NCBI RefSeq assembly: GCF_024746815.1
Contig: NZ_CP080527.1
Location: 62,001-126,000 of the forward strand
Length of the DNA: 64,000 nt
Direction of reading: 5' to 3'
Origin: Mesorhizobium sp. AR07
GTDB taxonomy: Bacteria; Pseudomonadota; Alphaproteobacteria; Rhizobiales; Rhizobiaceae
Under the pieces are notes generated by a model. It was given only the letters and a program-made list of their open reading frames with translations, was not told the DNA's origin and ran no database searches. A program made the position numbers and the translations under genes. Below, in pieces: positions 1 to 7,457 of the stretch (position 1 is the first letter of the stretch; each line of letters begins with the position of its first letter).

Positions 1-10
1 GGCAGACACA

Positions 11-550
11 ATGAAAATGAGCAAGGTTCTTCCCGTTGTGGCGTTTTTGCCGACCTTGGCGGCTCTGTCCCCGGCGCCGGCCCATGCTGATGATTTTGGC
101 TGCAAGGTCTTGCTGTGCATCCTCAACCCGCAGGGTTGGGCGAGCGTCGGGGAATGTGTGCCTCCGGTCGAGCGCGCTTTCCGTATGGTCGCGCATGGGG
201 AGCCCTGGCCCCAGTGCCCCGAGGCCGGCAGTTCCGGTCGCATCGGATATGAGAAATTCAAACCCTGCCCAGACGGCACGATCGCCCTCTCGCCCGAGAC
301 GGAATCGAGCGGGAGCGACAACAGCTCTCGCTCACAAACTGTCTACAAGCCCGACAATAACGGCGCTTTCTGTGCTGCGCGGAATGCAACGAATGCCTCT
401 TGGGACACGAACCCGAGAGGTTCGGGTTACGGTGCGCGTCCAACATCGGCCGTGACGCGGCGCGAGCAGAGGACGGAGCCAAACTATCTCGATCTCACAA
501 CGACCGACGGCAAGCAACGGTTCTGGTTCAATCTGAGCAGGTATCAATAA
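11..550 (+). CDS. Small exported protein of unknown function
   Basis: 179 residues. A signal peptide runs to about residue 26 (hydrophobic stretch, then PAHA before DDFGCKVLLC). The mature part carries several cysteines (C31, C36, C49, C69 and later ones) and a conserved-looking block DDFGCKVLLCILNPQGW followed by ECVPPVERAF. I recall similar proteins beside type IV secretion/conjugation genes of rhizobial elements, but that is memory, not shown here. The stop overlaps the ATG of the next gene by one base (TAATG), so the two are co-transcribed. A second possible start lies at the third codon (MSK). The function is unknown; a periplasmic, disulfide-containing protein is the reasonable inference. 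Confidence 0.7.
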   Translation: MKMSKVLPVVAFLPTLAALSPAPAHADDFGCKVLLCILNPQGWASVGECVPPVERAFRMVAHGEPWPQCPEAGSSGRIGYEKFKPCPDGTIALSPETESSGSDNSSRSQTVYKPDNNGAFCAARNATNASWDTNPRGSGYGARPTSAVTRREQRTEPNYLDLTTTDGKQRFWFNLSRYQ

Positions 551-1149
551 TGAAACCTGGCTTCGCCGCCGCCGGAATTCTCGCGGCCGTCCTCGCCAGT
601 GTTCCGGCACTGGCCGAGGACAAATCCAATCCCTGGTTTCCGATCCCCGCCACGGCATCGTTCAGCACCGGCGACACCTGGACCTATGCCGGCGAGACCC
701 ACCGTCTCTACGGCGTTCAAGCCTGCCTGCGACGCACATATTTCACAAATGGCGCAGGGGGGCATGTCGATTGCGGGGAGGCAAGCCTTGCAATGCTCGT
801 CTCTCTCATCCGGGATCTCAAACCTCAATGCTACACGGCCGCTTGGCAGGCCGCGACCAAAACGCGCTTCGTGGTTTGCGTCGCGCAGCCTACTTCAGGA
901 TCCGCGGCCGGTTCTCGCATCGATCTCGGCACGGCGCTGATCTCGACCGGCTGGGCGTTCGCGGCCGTCACTCCGAACGGCGCTCCGGTCCATGCTCCCT
1001 ATATCGTCGCGCAGGAGGTCGCTAAAAAGCAGCACCTTGGCCTGTGGCAGTTTGCCGACGTGCCCGATCCGAATGCCATCATCCTCCGCGATATCCGAAA
1101 CGCATCTAACCAGGCTGGTCAGTCTTCGAATCCGCCTGCAAATCGATAA
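550..1149 (+). CDS. Exported SNase-like (thermonuclease family) protein, probably catalytically degenerate
   Basis: 199 residues with a signal peptide (cleavage near ALA-EDKS). The mature part follows the staphylococcal-nuclease-like fold pattern: GDTW, then HRLYGVQAC, then DCGEASLAML, then a DLGTALISTGWA helix and a closing EVAKKQHLGLW. In active family members the RLYG motif is followed by an acidic catalytic segment (IDAPE-like). Here it reads VQACLRR, so the usual acidic residues are missing and nuclease activity is doubtful. It is coupled to the preceding exported protein by a one-base overlap and runs convergently into the next gene, overlapping its 3' end by 44 bp. A paralogue with a better preserved site lies at 9655-10242. 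Confidence 0.7.
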   Translation: MKPGFAAAGILAAVLASVPALAEDKSNPWFPIPATASFSTGDTWTYAGETHRLYGVQACLRRTYFTNGAGGHVDCGEASLAMLVSLIRDLKPQCYTAAWQAATKTRFVVCVAQPTSGSAAGSRIDLGTALISTGWAFAAVTPNGAPVHAPYIVAQEVAKKQHLGLWQFADVPDPNAIILRDIRNASNQAGQSSNPPANR

Positions 1150-1390
1150 CCGGTCCCCGGCGCGTTGGATCATACTGTACATTCTGCTGAGGCCATCGCC
1201 GGACCACGAACGCGACGGCAAGCGCAATCGCCGAAATCAATCCGAGAACAATAGCCGCGATCAGCCCCGGCTCTCGCCAAAACGATAGACTGTCCCACTG
1301 GTTCAAAAGCCGGGCGCCGGACAGCACCAAAATGAGGACTGTTGCGATGACAATGCCCGTTCCCGGATCCATGTCGAATTTCTTCAGCAT
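1106..1390 (-). CDS. Small membrane protein, two predicted transmembrane helices
   Basis: 94 residues, starting MLKKFDMDPG. An AAGGAG ribosome binding site 8 bases upstream favours this start over the longer one at 1432. Two hydrophobic segments are visible: GIVIATVLILVLSGARLL and GLIAAIVLGLISAIALAVAF. The tail is charged (RRWPQQNV and onward) and probably cytoplasmic. No domain was recognised. Its 3' end overlaps the convergent SNase-like gene. Tight convergent overlap of small exported or membrane genes is typical of conjugative element accessory regions. Function unknown. Confidence 0.6.
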   Translation of the reverse strand: MLKKFDMDPGTGIVIATVLILVLSGARLLNQWDSLSFWREPGLIAAIVLGLISAIALAVAFVVRRWPQQNVQYDPTRRGPVIDLQADSKTDQPG

Positions 1391-1538
1391 CGCTTTCTCC
1401 TTTTCGCACCCCCTGGTCACGGCCCCGATCAACGGTCGCTTTTAGCGTAAACACCGGCGCCAGGCGCAAGCCCCTAGGCTCAGCCTGCCCTCTGGGTGCG
1501 CCAGCCGTCGCCCGCGCTTCGGCTTTTCAGTTGTTCGG

Positions 1539-2396
1539 TCAATATTCCAAAGCCTGCCTGCCGGGCGGAGCCGAAAGCCGCTGCTGTTTGCCCGGTAGCG
1601 CCGGTCTGGGGCCGCTTGCGTCCCAGCGCCAGGTCTCGAGCTCGCAGCTTGAAATCAGATGGTCGAATTCCGCCCGTACCGCCTCCTTGGCATCGTGCGG
1701 TACGACAAAAAGCGCGGTTCCCTGTTGGTCAACGTCGGTCAGAAGACCGAACGCCATCGGCACCGCTGGCAGCACGTTGTAGCGCAACGTTTTCACAAAC
1801 CGCCGATGCTCCCCGGTCAGGACCTCGATCAATTCCTTTTCGTCGTTGTGCTGAAACGGAATCCAATTTTCCGTCACGTTCATAAAGCCGATTTCGTCGA
1901 TCGACAGAATGCCGGACGGCATCTGCATGACCGTTGCGATGGTGATCAGGTGCGAATTTTCGTGCAGTCGCCACAGGTCGAATTCCGCTGCAAAGCGCTT
2001 CGGCACTGCCTTGAACATTTTCTCATCCAGGAAGAGCGGTGCGTCGGGCATATGTTTGATCGACAGCTTGCCACCAAACCGGGCGGGATCCAGCGATTTC
2101 ACAATTCCGATCACGATCTTCTTGTGCTTCGCCTTAGCTGCCGCCGCGAAAGCCCGCTCCCGGTCCGCAGCCAGGCGATCCTTGTGTTCAGGCGAGTACA
2201 TTGCCGGCATAAACAGCAGCTCGCGCAACTGGAACTTCTGGCTCGACTTTGCATCGGCCGCGCCCCAAAGAAATTTCCGGACCAACCCCCAATTTCTTTT
2301 TCCCGCAAAGCCGGGCGCCATTAATGTCAGTTCCGCCTCTTCCCAGAGATAGTCAAGCAAGCCTCGCAGCGTGAGCTTCTTCGGATCGGCTTTCAC
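1539..2396 (-). CDS. DUF1173-type protein, C-terminal half of a split gene
   Basis: 285 residues, GTG start, opening VKADPKKLTLRGLLDYLWE. I recognise the DUF1173 pattern: a LTLRGLLDYLWE opening, GKRNWGLVRKFLW, LREL-LFMPAMYS, a central KHKKIVIGIVKSLDPARFGGKLSIKH block, then MNVTENWIPF and LRYNVLPAVPMAF. DUF1173 proteins are about 400 residues and occur on conjugative plasmids and ICEs; their function is not known. Here the protein is split: the N-terminal part is the upstream gene 2393-2764, whose TGA overlaps this GTG (GTGA). Either the family member was broken by a frameshift at the linker or two coupled polypeptides are made. The last 25 residues are low-complexity and poorly conserved. Confidence 0.65.
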   Translation of the reverse strand: MKADPKKLTLRGLLDYLWEEAELTLMAPGFAGKRNWGLVRKFLWGAADAKSSQKFQLRELLFMPAMYSPEHKDRLAADRERAFAAAAKAKHKKIVIGIVKSLDPARFGGKLSIKHMPDAPLFLDEKMFKAVPKRFAAEFDLWRLHENSHLITIATVMQMPSGILSIDEIGFMNVTENWIPFQHNDEKELIEVLTGEHRRFVKTLRYNVLPAVPMAFGLLTDVDQQGTALFVVPHDAKEAVRAEFDHLISSCELETWRWDASGPRPALPGKQQRLSAPPGRQALEY

Positions 2397-2764
2397 GGTG
2401 TGGTGCGAGTCCTCTCGCCGGATGACCCCTGCCGCGCCTTGCCTTGTGTCAGTGCAAAGGCCAGCTTCAGCCGCGCGGCCTCCGATGCAGGATCCTCAAT
2501 GATCGCTTGACCCAGGACCTCCGCCTTTCCCGACAGGGCAAGGGGCAGTTCATAGCGATCACAGTCTACCGCATGGTCCTTGCCGGTGTTCGGCATGCGC
2601 TTGACGATCAATTCCTCGCCGACAGCGGCAATGTACATCGGCACTCCGGGATGGCGACACAAACACAAGACACGGGCCTGCTTGTCCCGCGCCTGACGCA
2701 AGAGCGTCTGAATTTCCGGATGCTGTGGGCCAACCGTGCGACCCAGAATAGCAAAGTCACTCAT
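2393..2764 (-). CDS. DUF1173-type protein, N-terminal half of a split gene
   Basis: 123 residues. It contains CLCRHPGVPMYIAAVGEELIVKRMPNTG and HAVDCDRYELP. These match the N-terminal part of DUF1173 proteins, where a CxC-type segment is followed by a His/Cys pair that may bind a metal. After residue 113 the sequence turns into GERTRTTP and stops, overlapping the GTG start of the second half. The gene is preceded by a motif shared with the 7390 gene (2792-2812), so transcription probably starts just upstream. With the downstream half it makes up one full family-length protein. Confidence 0.6.
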   Translation of the reverse strand: MSDFAILGRTVGPQHPEIQTLLRQARDKQARVLCLCRHPGVPMYIAAVGEELIVKRMPNTGKDHAVDCDRYELPLALSGKAEVLGQAIIEDPASEAARLKLAFALTQGKARQGSSGERTRTTP

Positions 2765-2791
2765 AAGGATGCCATCCGACTTTAGATCGTG

Positions 2792-2812
2792 TGCCCTATG
2801 ATTAAATCATTG
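2792..2812 (-). promoter_or_regulatory. Shared promoter/operator motif, copy 1
   Basis: The 21-bp string TGCCCTATGATTAAATCA followed by TTG is repeated with one change at 7408-7428. It contains the 11-bp palindrome TGATTWAATCA. On the minus strand the TTTAAT inside it fits a -10 box, with TTGAAT 18 bases further upstream as a -35. In both places it lies upstream of a minus-strand gene (starts at 2764 and 7390). Confidence 0.5.
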
Positions 2813-2963
2813 AACCGATATCTCATTCAACCCATTGGGCATCAACGATGCTTCCCATGGATTGACGTGGTTAAGCCTGGGTCGTCGCCGCGTCAGAGGG
2901 GTCGTCCATTCCACCGCCATCGCTTTCCCTTCGAACAAAGCGACGCTCATGGACTACGCGGGC

Positions 2964-3191
2964 CTAACAACCTGTATTCGACCCAGAGAAATTATCGGTC
3001 TCCCTCAACCCGTCGGCCCGTATCGCCAACAGGTTGACGGTCTGCAAATCCTCTTGGCCAAGATGCACGAAGTAGCGGCCTTCCTCGATTGCCAGGCGCC
3101 AGTGGTCGTTGACGATGAGCTGGCAGTGGTACTCGGCGCACGAAGCCTTTTGGAACTCGGGACGTCGCCTTGCGCAAAGGCGTCTAATCAT
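2964..3191 (-). CDS. Short hypothetical ORF, possibly a gene fragment
   Basis: 75 residues from MIRRLCARRRPEF to the end. The stretch QLIVNDHWRLAIEEGRYFVHLGQEDLQTV has the look of a real protein (alternating hydrophobic pattern, few rare residues). The same frame stays open upstream without a good start. No domain was recognised and no strong ribosome binding site is visible. It could be the C-terminal remnant of a longer gene. Confidence 0.3.
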   Translation of the reverse strand: MIRRLCARRRPEFQKASCAEYHCQLIVNDHWRLAIEEGRYFVHLGQEDLQTVNLLAIRADGLRETDNFSGSNTGC

Positions 3192-3282
3192 TTGCGTTAC
3201 CGTATCAGGCAGATCGCAGACCTGATGAAACAGGCGGACGGTCTGTGTGCGTGATTGAGCGGTTGCTGGCGTGTTGGGACTG

Positions 3283-3624
3283 TTAGAGTTTGAAGCGGCC
3301 AAGGCGCCGATCGTTGAGGCGGTATTGCCAGATGAGGTTCGGATCCTTGGGGTTGACGCCGGATGTCGACCATGCGGACCGCTCGAACTTTCCAGCGTCA
3401 TGCAAAGGAGGATCGTCATCACAGCGCGACGGCTGTAACGACGAGCGAAGACGATAACGTCCGAGTTTGCGCGTCAGAAACGCGATGACACAGACGGCGG
3501 CGAGGGACAGGATCAAGAAAGCAGTGGAAAAGATGAGCATGCGAAGGCCGGCTTCCTGATCGGGCAGAGCGAAGAAAGCGAGCACGCCGCCAGCGAAAAT
3601 TGCGAACGCGAACCTCATGAACAT
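3283..3624 (-). CDS. Small membrane protein, unknown function
   Basis: 113 residues starting MFMRFAFAIFAGG. The frame stays open to an ATG at 3657, but that codon lies inside a long inverted repeat, so the later start, preceded by AGGGG, is preferred. Two transmembrane segments are visible: FAFAIFAGGVLAFFAL and MLIFSTAFLILSLAAVCVIAFL, followed by a basic tail RKLGRYRLRSSLQ. No family was recognised. The inverted repeat at 3650-3694 directly upstream suggests specific repression or activation. Confidence 0.5.
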   Translation of the reverse strand: MFMRFAFAIFAGGVLAFFALPDQEAGLRMLIFSTAFLILSLAAVCVIAFLTRKLGRYRLRSSLQPSRCDDDPPLHDAGKFERSAWSTSGVNPKDPNLIWQYRLNDRRLGRFKL

Positions 3625-3649
3625 GAGAGAGAGAGCCCCTATTTCGATG

Positions 3650-3694
3650 TTGATCATTATAATACCACAGATCGATCGTCATTATAATGATCAA
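3650..3694. promoter_or_regulatory. 14-bp perfect inverted repeat, probable operator
   Basis: TTGATCATTATAAT (3650-3663) and its exact reverse complement (3681-3694) are separated by 17 bp. Each arm is itself nearly palindromic (TGATCATTATAA). The AT-rich dyad with a spacer of 1.5 helical turns is the form expected of a dimeric repressor bound as two dimers. It overlaps the likely 5' region of the minus-strand membrane protein ending at 3624. Confidence 0.5.
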
Positions 3695-4353
3695 TGGAGA
3701 TAGGATGGCCCCTCATGGATCAAGCGTTTTTCGACGGCGGGCGGCATGGTGCCGCTTTTGGCGGCACCGGCTTCAGACTGCGGCGTATTACCCGGCGCCT
3801 TTTCCAGCTCGAACAGGCATAGAGATTGGATCCTCGCCGACTCCGCGGGGCCAAGCCTTGCGGTCCGTTTTGAGCGTAATCGGCAGTAAGAATCGTGAAC
3901 TGCGCAGCCGCCTAATATGGTTACATAGCCGGGAAATCATCCGCGCTCTTGAAACAGCGGCGTCGAGGTTTCGCTTCTGGTCGATCTGAACCAGGTCATT
4001 CGAGATGGTATGGGGCAACAATTGCAGGGCCTGCCCGCCGCAGGGGCAGAGATCAGGGTTGTCCCTCCGGATTAGGTGTTGCACGACAAATTCATAAGTC
4101 GGATGACTAGGCCATCCAAACTGGATCATTTAATTATTCATTTTCAACAGGGCATGCAGATCGAAATGCTATCGTGCTCTGGAATGATTTGCGACGGCCA
4201 AAAAGGCTATACGCCTCACTTTGAGGGAAGTATGGGGAGGATGCCGCGACACTTTAATGGGGCAATGAGTCATCGTTTCGGCTAACAACCTGAGCACTAG
4301 ACATTTTACAAAAAATGGCCGTCATATTCCGACAGATAAGCAGGAGTGCAACC
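3695..4353. other. Intergenic region without a supported gene
   Basis: About 660 bp. Open frames exist on both strands, but none has a credible start plus a convincing protein. A minus-strand stretch around 4010-4120 reads VVQHLIRRDNPDLCPCGGQ, which could be a decayed gene or transposase fragment. I could not assign it. The last 50 bp must contain the promoter of the XRE regulator. Confidence 0.4.
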
Positions 4354-4806
4354 GTGCCGATATTTAAAAACAAGACAGAAGACAGCGATGGTTGGCTTTC
4401 GATCCTGCTCGCGCTGCGACTTCGCCAAATCGAGAACGAGTACCCGGACTATGCGAGTTTTGCCGACGCTACGGGGCTATCGCGCGGCACGCTCTACCAG
4501 TTGCGGACGGGGAAGGGGAACCCGACATTCGTCACCCTGGAGCGGCTGGCACGGCACCTGAAGGTTCCGGTGTGGACGCTCATTGGTCGGACTGGTGACG
4601 ACGACAGCGTGAAGCGGGACATCGAGACGTTCGGCTTCAACTTCAACGAGATTGCGCGGCATATTGAGGCCACGCGTGCTGTGAAGCGCTCGATGACGGA
4701 GTTCAGTGGTGTACCTTCTTTGAAAGAGGCAGCCAGCCCCGCTGGGGCAACCTCCGAGAAGAAGCGGCTGCCTCCGGCCAAAAAGGGACGCAGGACGAGC
4801 CAGTAG
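4354..4806 (+). CDS. XRE-family helix-turn-helix regulator
   Basis: 150 residues from a GTG start preceded by CAGGAG 9 bases upstream. An ATG at 4315 would add 13 residues but has no ribosome binding site. Residues about 22-75 form a Cro/C1-type HTH: DYASFADATGLSRGTLYQLRTGKGNPTF has the usual helix 2-turn-helix 3, followed by LERLARHLKVPVWTL. The C-terminus is basic and lysine/proline rich (KKRLPPAKKGRRTSQ). It is a probable transcriptional regulator of nearby mobile-element genes; the target is unknown. The next gene follows on the same strand after about 145 AT-rich bases. Confidence 0.75.
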   Translation: MPIFKNKTEDSDGWLSILLALRLRQIENEYPDYASFADATGLSRGTLYQLRTGKGNPTFVTLERLARHLKVPVWTLIGRTGDDDSVKRDIETFGFNFNEIARHIEATRAVKRSMTEFSGVPSLKEAASPAGATSEKKRLPPAKKGRRTSQ

Positions 4807-4952
4807 CATACAAGAAAAGTAGAAACTACTAAACTACCAGCGTAGATTCATTTGCTACGATAGGCCGAAAAATATATTTTATATTTCTTTGACTCGCGTC
4901 ATAAAATCCGCCAGCGTCGATGCAACGGCATCATTTTGCTGGAGGGGTCACC

Positions 4953-5285
4953 ATGCAAGCGAATATCTGGCAAGTCGCAGGAGACAATGCGCTCTATAAG
5001 GAAACGGCGGCGTTTGTCGATTGCCAGCCGAAACCATGGGTGGAAGAGGTTTCGGAATTTTTGCGGAAGAAAGGCAAGCCCGAGGCGATCACGTTGGTGA
5101 TCGGACAGTTCATCGTGGCGGCTCTATTCGAAGGACGATACGCGGATCTGCTGTACTGGTCGCTGGTTGCGGCCGAAGTGAACTGCGTTGTGATGGAGCA
5201 ATGGCCTGATGATGTGCGCCAGGAGCTGGCAAGCCATCTGAAACGGGGATTTGTAAAGCTCTGGTCGCGCAATCTCTCCCATTGA
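4953..5285 (+). CDS. Hypothetical cytoplasmic protein
   Basis: 110 residues starting MQANIWQVAG. A strong GGAGGGG ribosome binding site 5 bases upstream selects this start over the one at 4920. The sequence is helical, with KPWVEEVSEFLRKKGKPEAI and GRYADLLYWSLVAAEVNCVVMEQW. There is no signal peptide and no recognised domain. It is convergent with the lysozyme-like gene ending at 5328. A small cytoplasmic accessory protein is all that can be said. Confidence 0.55.
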   Translation: MQANIWQVAGDNALYKETAAFVDCQPKPWVEEVSEFLRKKGKPEAITLVIGQFIVAALFEGRYADLLYWSLVAAEVNCVVMEQWPDDVRQELASHLKRGFVKLWSRNLSH

Positions 5286-5327
5286 AGGCGGCGGGCCGAC
5301 GGCATGGCCCTCAATGGGGAGACGGCG

Positions 5328-6038
5328 TCACACCTGACCAGGGGCAACGTTGATGTCGCTGCCGGCGGGACCGGGAGCGGATGAAGCGAGTTTTGTGTCA
5401 CCTGCTGTATTGAAATCCCCTGGCCCCAGGCACGCGGCGGTGTCACCTTCTTGGCAGCTGGCGTCGGCCATAGAGCGTGCGTTCTTCGCCATATCGCAGA
5501 TCGTTGTCCCGTTGATATCGGAGAATCCGCTACAGCGGCCTGAGCGAACCATCTGCTGGCAATTGCCAGTCCCCAATTGAATACAGGCCGCAATAAATGA
5601 GGCATCGACCTTCTGACCGTCGAAGGTCCCCATCTGGATGAGCTGCTTGACGGGCGCGGAGTTATAGCCGTCGTTTGTAAGCTTGGCCCAGGTGTCGACC
5701 TGAAACTGGAGGGATTGGCAGCCAAACTCGGAACGCGACATGCCTGCGTAGTTTTTGATGTTGGTGTTGTTCAGCTGGAAAATGCCGGTGCAGCAAGAGC
5801 CATTGTAGACGCCTTTGTTGCCGCCGGATTCGAAGCGACCGAGGCCGCCAAGGCTGCACGATGTGGTTTTCAGCTCGTCGTGCAGGGACGAATTCTTCAC
5901 GGCATCGGTGATGTCCTGTGCGGAGTAGTCGGTGCGCTCGCAATATTGTGCGCCGGCTGCATACACTGCCGCCACCGAATTGCAGACTAGAAGGCCGGCG
6001 GCAAGGACGCGGCTGAGTTTGGAATAGAGACGATGCAT
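5328..6038 (-). CDS. Exported lysozyme-like / lytic transglycosylase-type protein
   Basis: 236 residues. The start MHRLYSKLSRVLA is preceded by GAGG; a longer frame begins at 6086. A signal peptide ends near AVYAAG. The block LGGLGRFESGGNKG followed by CCTGIFQLNNTNIKNYAG matches the lytic transglycosylase pattern, with the glutamate of GRFESGGN as the expected catalytic residue and GIFQLN as the GxxQ element. About ten cysteines suggest disulfides in the periplasm. Proteins of this kind open peptidoglycan for type IV secretion (VirB1 role). That role is inferred from the fold and the element-like surroundings. The gene follows the 6050-6583 gene by 11 bp and is in the same operon. Confidence 0.65.
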   Translation of the reverse strand: MHRLYSKLSRVLAAGLLVCNSVAAVYAAGAQYCERTDYSAQDITDAVKNSSLHDELKTTSCSLGGLGRFESGGNKGVYNGSCCTGIFQLNNTNIKNYAGMSRSEFGCQSLQFQVDTWAKLTNDGYNSAPVKQLIQMGTFDGQKVDASFIAACIQLGTGNCQQMVRSGRCSGFSDINGTTICDMAKNARSMADASCQEGDTAACLGPGDFNTAGDTKLASSAPGPAGSDINVAPGQV

Positions 6039-6049
6039 AGGATCGTGCC

Positions 6050-6583
6050 TCACGGAAGCTTGACGCTGGTTGTGCATCGAGACCAATTCGTGCCGCCGAC
6101 GAAGGAACGAAAACGGATCTCTTTGGCGTTTGCTTTGACGTCAATTTCGGTTCGATCGTCACGATTGGCCTGGGGTCGATCGTCATCGGACAGGTCGACG
6201 TAGCAGGCTTCCGCGCGTGCAACGACTTTGCCGCTGTCTGGATCGATGATGCGCGCCTCGCATAGGTCAGGCTCGATGGAAGAGCCGACGTTGTTTGCGC
6301 CGGTCTCGCATTTGCGGGTCGAGGCGATTGAGACGATGAAGGTATGCGATCCGACTTTGATGGGCTTCGACAGGATATCGAGTGGCGGTATCTGCCCGGC
6401 CGGAATGGTTCTGTGCAACTCGTCACGCCAATAGGCGGTATTCGAGGCGATGATATCGGACCAAGCGGTCTGCATGGCCGGCTGCGCGTCTGCGGTCCTA
6501 AGCGACTGGTAGCCAAGAGGCTCCCATGCGTGTGCGGAGATGGCAGACATGGGGATAATCGCGAGGGCGGCAAGCGTGGACAT
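6050..6583 (-). CDS. Exported protein of unknown function, paralogue of 6800-7390
   Basis: 177 residues starting MSTLAALAIIPMS, with an AGGAGG ribosome binding site 7 bases upstream; the longer frame to 6787 is rejected. The signal peptide ends at SAHA-WEPLG. The mature part has paired cysteines (RKCETG, EPDLCEARI, AEACYVD, WSRCTTS). Layout and ending (NAKEIRFRSFVGG) resemble the upstream gene product (QAKTIRSGIVFQG), so the two look like diverged duplicates. It is probably periplasmic. No known domain was recognised. Confidence 0.6.
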   Translation of the reverse strand: MSTLAALAIIPMSAISAHAWEPLGYQSLRTADAQPAMQTAWSDIIASNTAYWRDELHRTIPAGQIPPLDILSKPIKVGSHTFIVSIASTRKCETGANNVGSSIEPDLCEARIIDPDSGKVVARAEACYVDLSDDDRPQANRDDRTEIDVKANAKEIRFRSFVGGTNWSRCTTSVKLP

Positions 6584-6799
6584 GGTAAACCTCCTGAGCT
6601 TCACACCGCCGTGGCCGCCGCCAGGAGCCGCGGTCAAGACCGCGCATCGCGCGCCGTCAGGGAAGCCTTGATCCGCTGGCGATGGCCGGTGGCAGGCTGG
6701 TGTCCTGAACAAGGTCAGGTTTTCCATGTCGATCATGGTTGCGCTCCTTCGGGATATCGAGGTTGGTTGCCGAAAACACAACGGCATGGGCTGCTTCCT

Positions 6800-7390
6800 C
6801 TAGGGTTGCGGGACAGGGACCCGGAATTGGCATTCCTGGGCGATTTCACCTTGGAATACGATGCCGGAGCGAATGGTTTTGGCCTGAACATCATATGCAC
6901 CCATCGCACCATTCCGAGCGAGGTCGGGGCGGACGTTGTTCGGTTGCGCGCCATATTCGATGAAACAGCCGGAGCCGGCGTCAGCGACCGTGGATCGGCC
7001 ATTCTGATAGATCGCCAAGCGCATGGGGCATCGTTTCAGTGTGGCATTGCCGACAGGATCGGTGCGGATCGGCGAGCAGCCGGTGAGCGTGTGCAGGACC
7101 GAGAGGACGACGGTTTTGGTCGGGCTGCGAACGACGATGTGACTCTCGGAAGCCGGCGCGTTGGCGACCGCAAAGCGCGCATCGCCCTTGGCCACGTAGG
7201 CGTCGTTGTTCTTCTTCAGTCGGTCGGCCCATAGGGAGGCGTAGGGCACAGCTTCCGAGTTCGGGAGCTCGAGATCGGCATAGGCGACGGCCCGCCAGGC
7301 GTTCGGATCATGCGTGAGCGACTGAGCCGAAGCGTGAGGCGACAATGTAAGGGCAGCCGCGACTGCGACAAATGTCAGGCGTTCGTGCAT
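6800..7390 (-). CDS. Exported protein of unknown function, first gene of a secreted-protein operon
   Basis: 196 residues with a clear signal peptide (MHERLTFVAVAAALTLSPHASA). Cysteines sit in TGCSPIR, KRCPMRLAI, GSGCFIEYG and QECQFRV, spaced like those of the downstream paralogue at 6050. The shared promoter motif at 7408-7428 lies directly upstream. The order 7390 to 5328 (two paralogous exported proteins, then a lysozyme-like enzyme) suggests a cell-envelope job. The product itself is unassigned. Confidence 0.6.
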   Translation of the reverse strand: MHERLTFVAVAAALTLSPHASAQSLTHDPNAWRAVAYADLELPNSEAVPYASLWADRLKKNNDAYVAKGDARFAVANAPASESHIVVRSPTKTVVLSVLHTLTGCSPIRTDPVGNATLKRCPMRLAIYQNGRSTVADAGSGCFIEYGAQPNNVRPDLARNGAMGAYDVQAKTIRSGIVFQGEIAQECQFRVPVPQP

Positions 7391-7407
7391 TTCTTGCCTC
7401 GCTGTTA

Positions 7408-7428
7408 TGCCCTATGATTAAATCAATG
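7408..7428 (-). promoter_or_regulatory. Shared promoter/operator motif, copy 2
   Basis: TGCCCTATGATTAAATCA followed by ATG matches the 2792 copy at 20 of 21 positions. It lies 18 to 38 bp upstream of the minus-strand ATG at 7390. TTTAAT within it would be a -10 box. It also separates this operon from the divergent acyltransferase gene, so a protein bound to the TGATTWAATCA dyad could control both. Confidence 0.5.
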
Positions 7429-7457
7429 TCTTAGTGATTGTCGAGCGTGATATTTGA

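Noticed and set aside
5662..6573. 303-residue minus-strand ORF
   Set aside because: It lies in an alternative frame across two genes with signal peptides and ribosome binding sites; its serine/arginine/proline composition is not protein-like.
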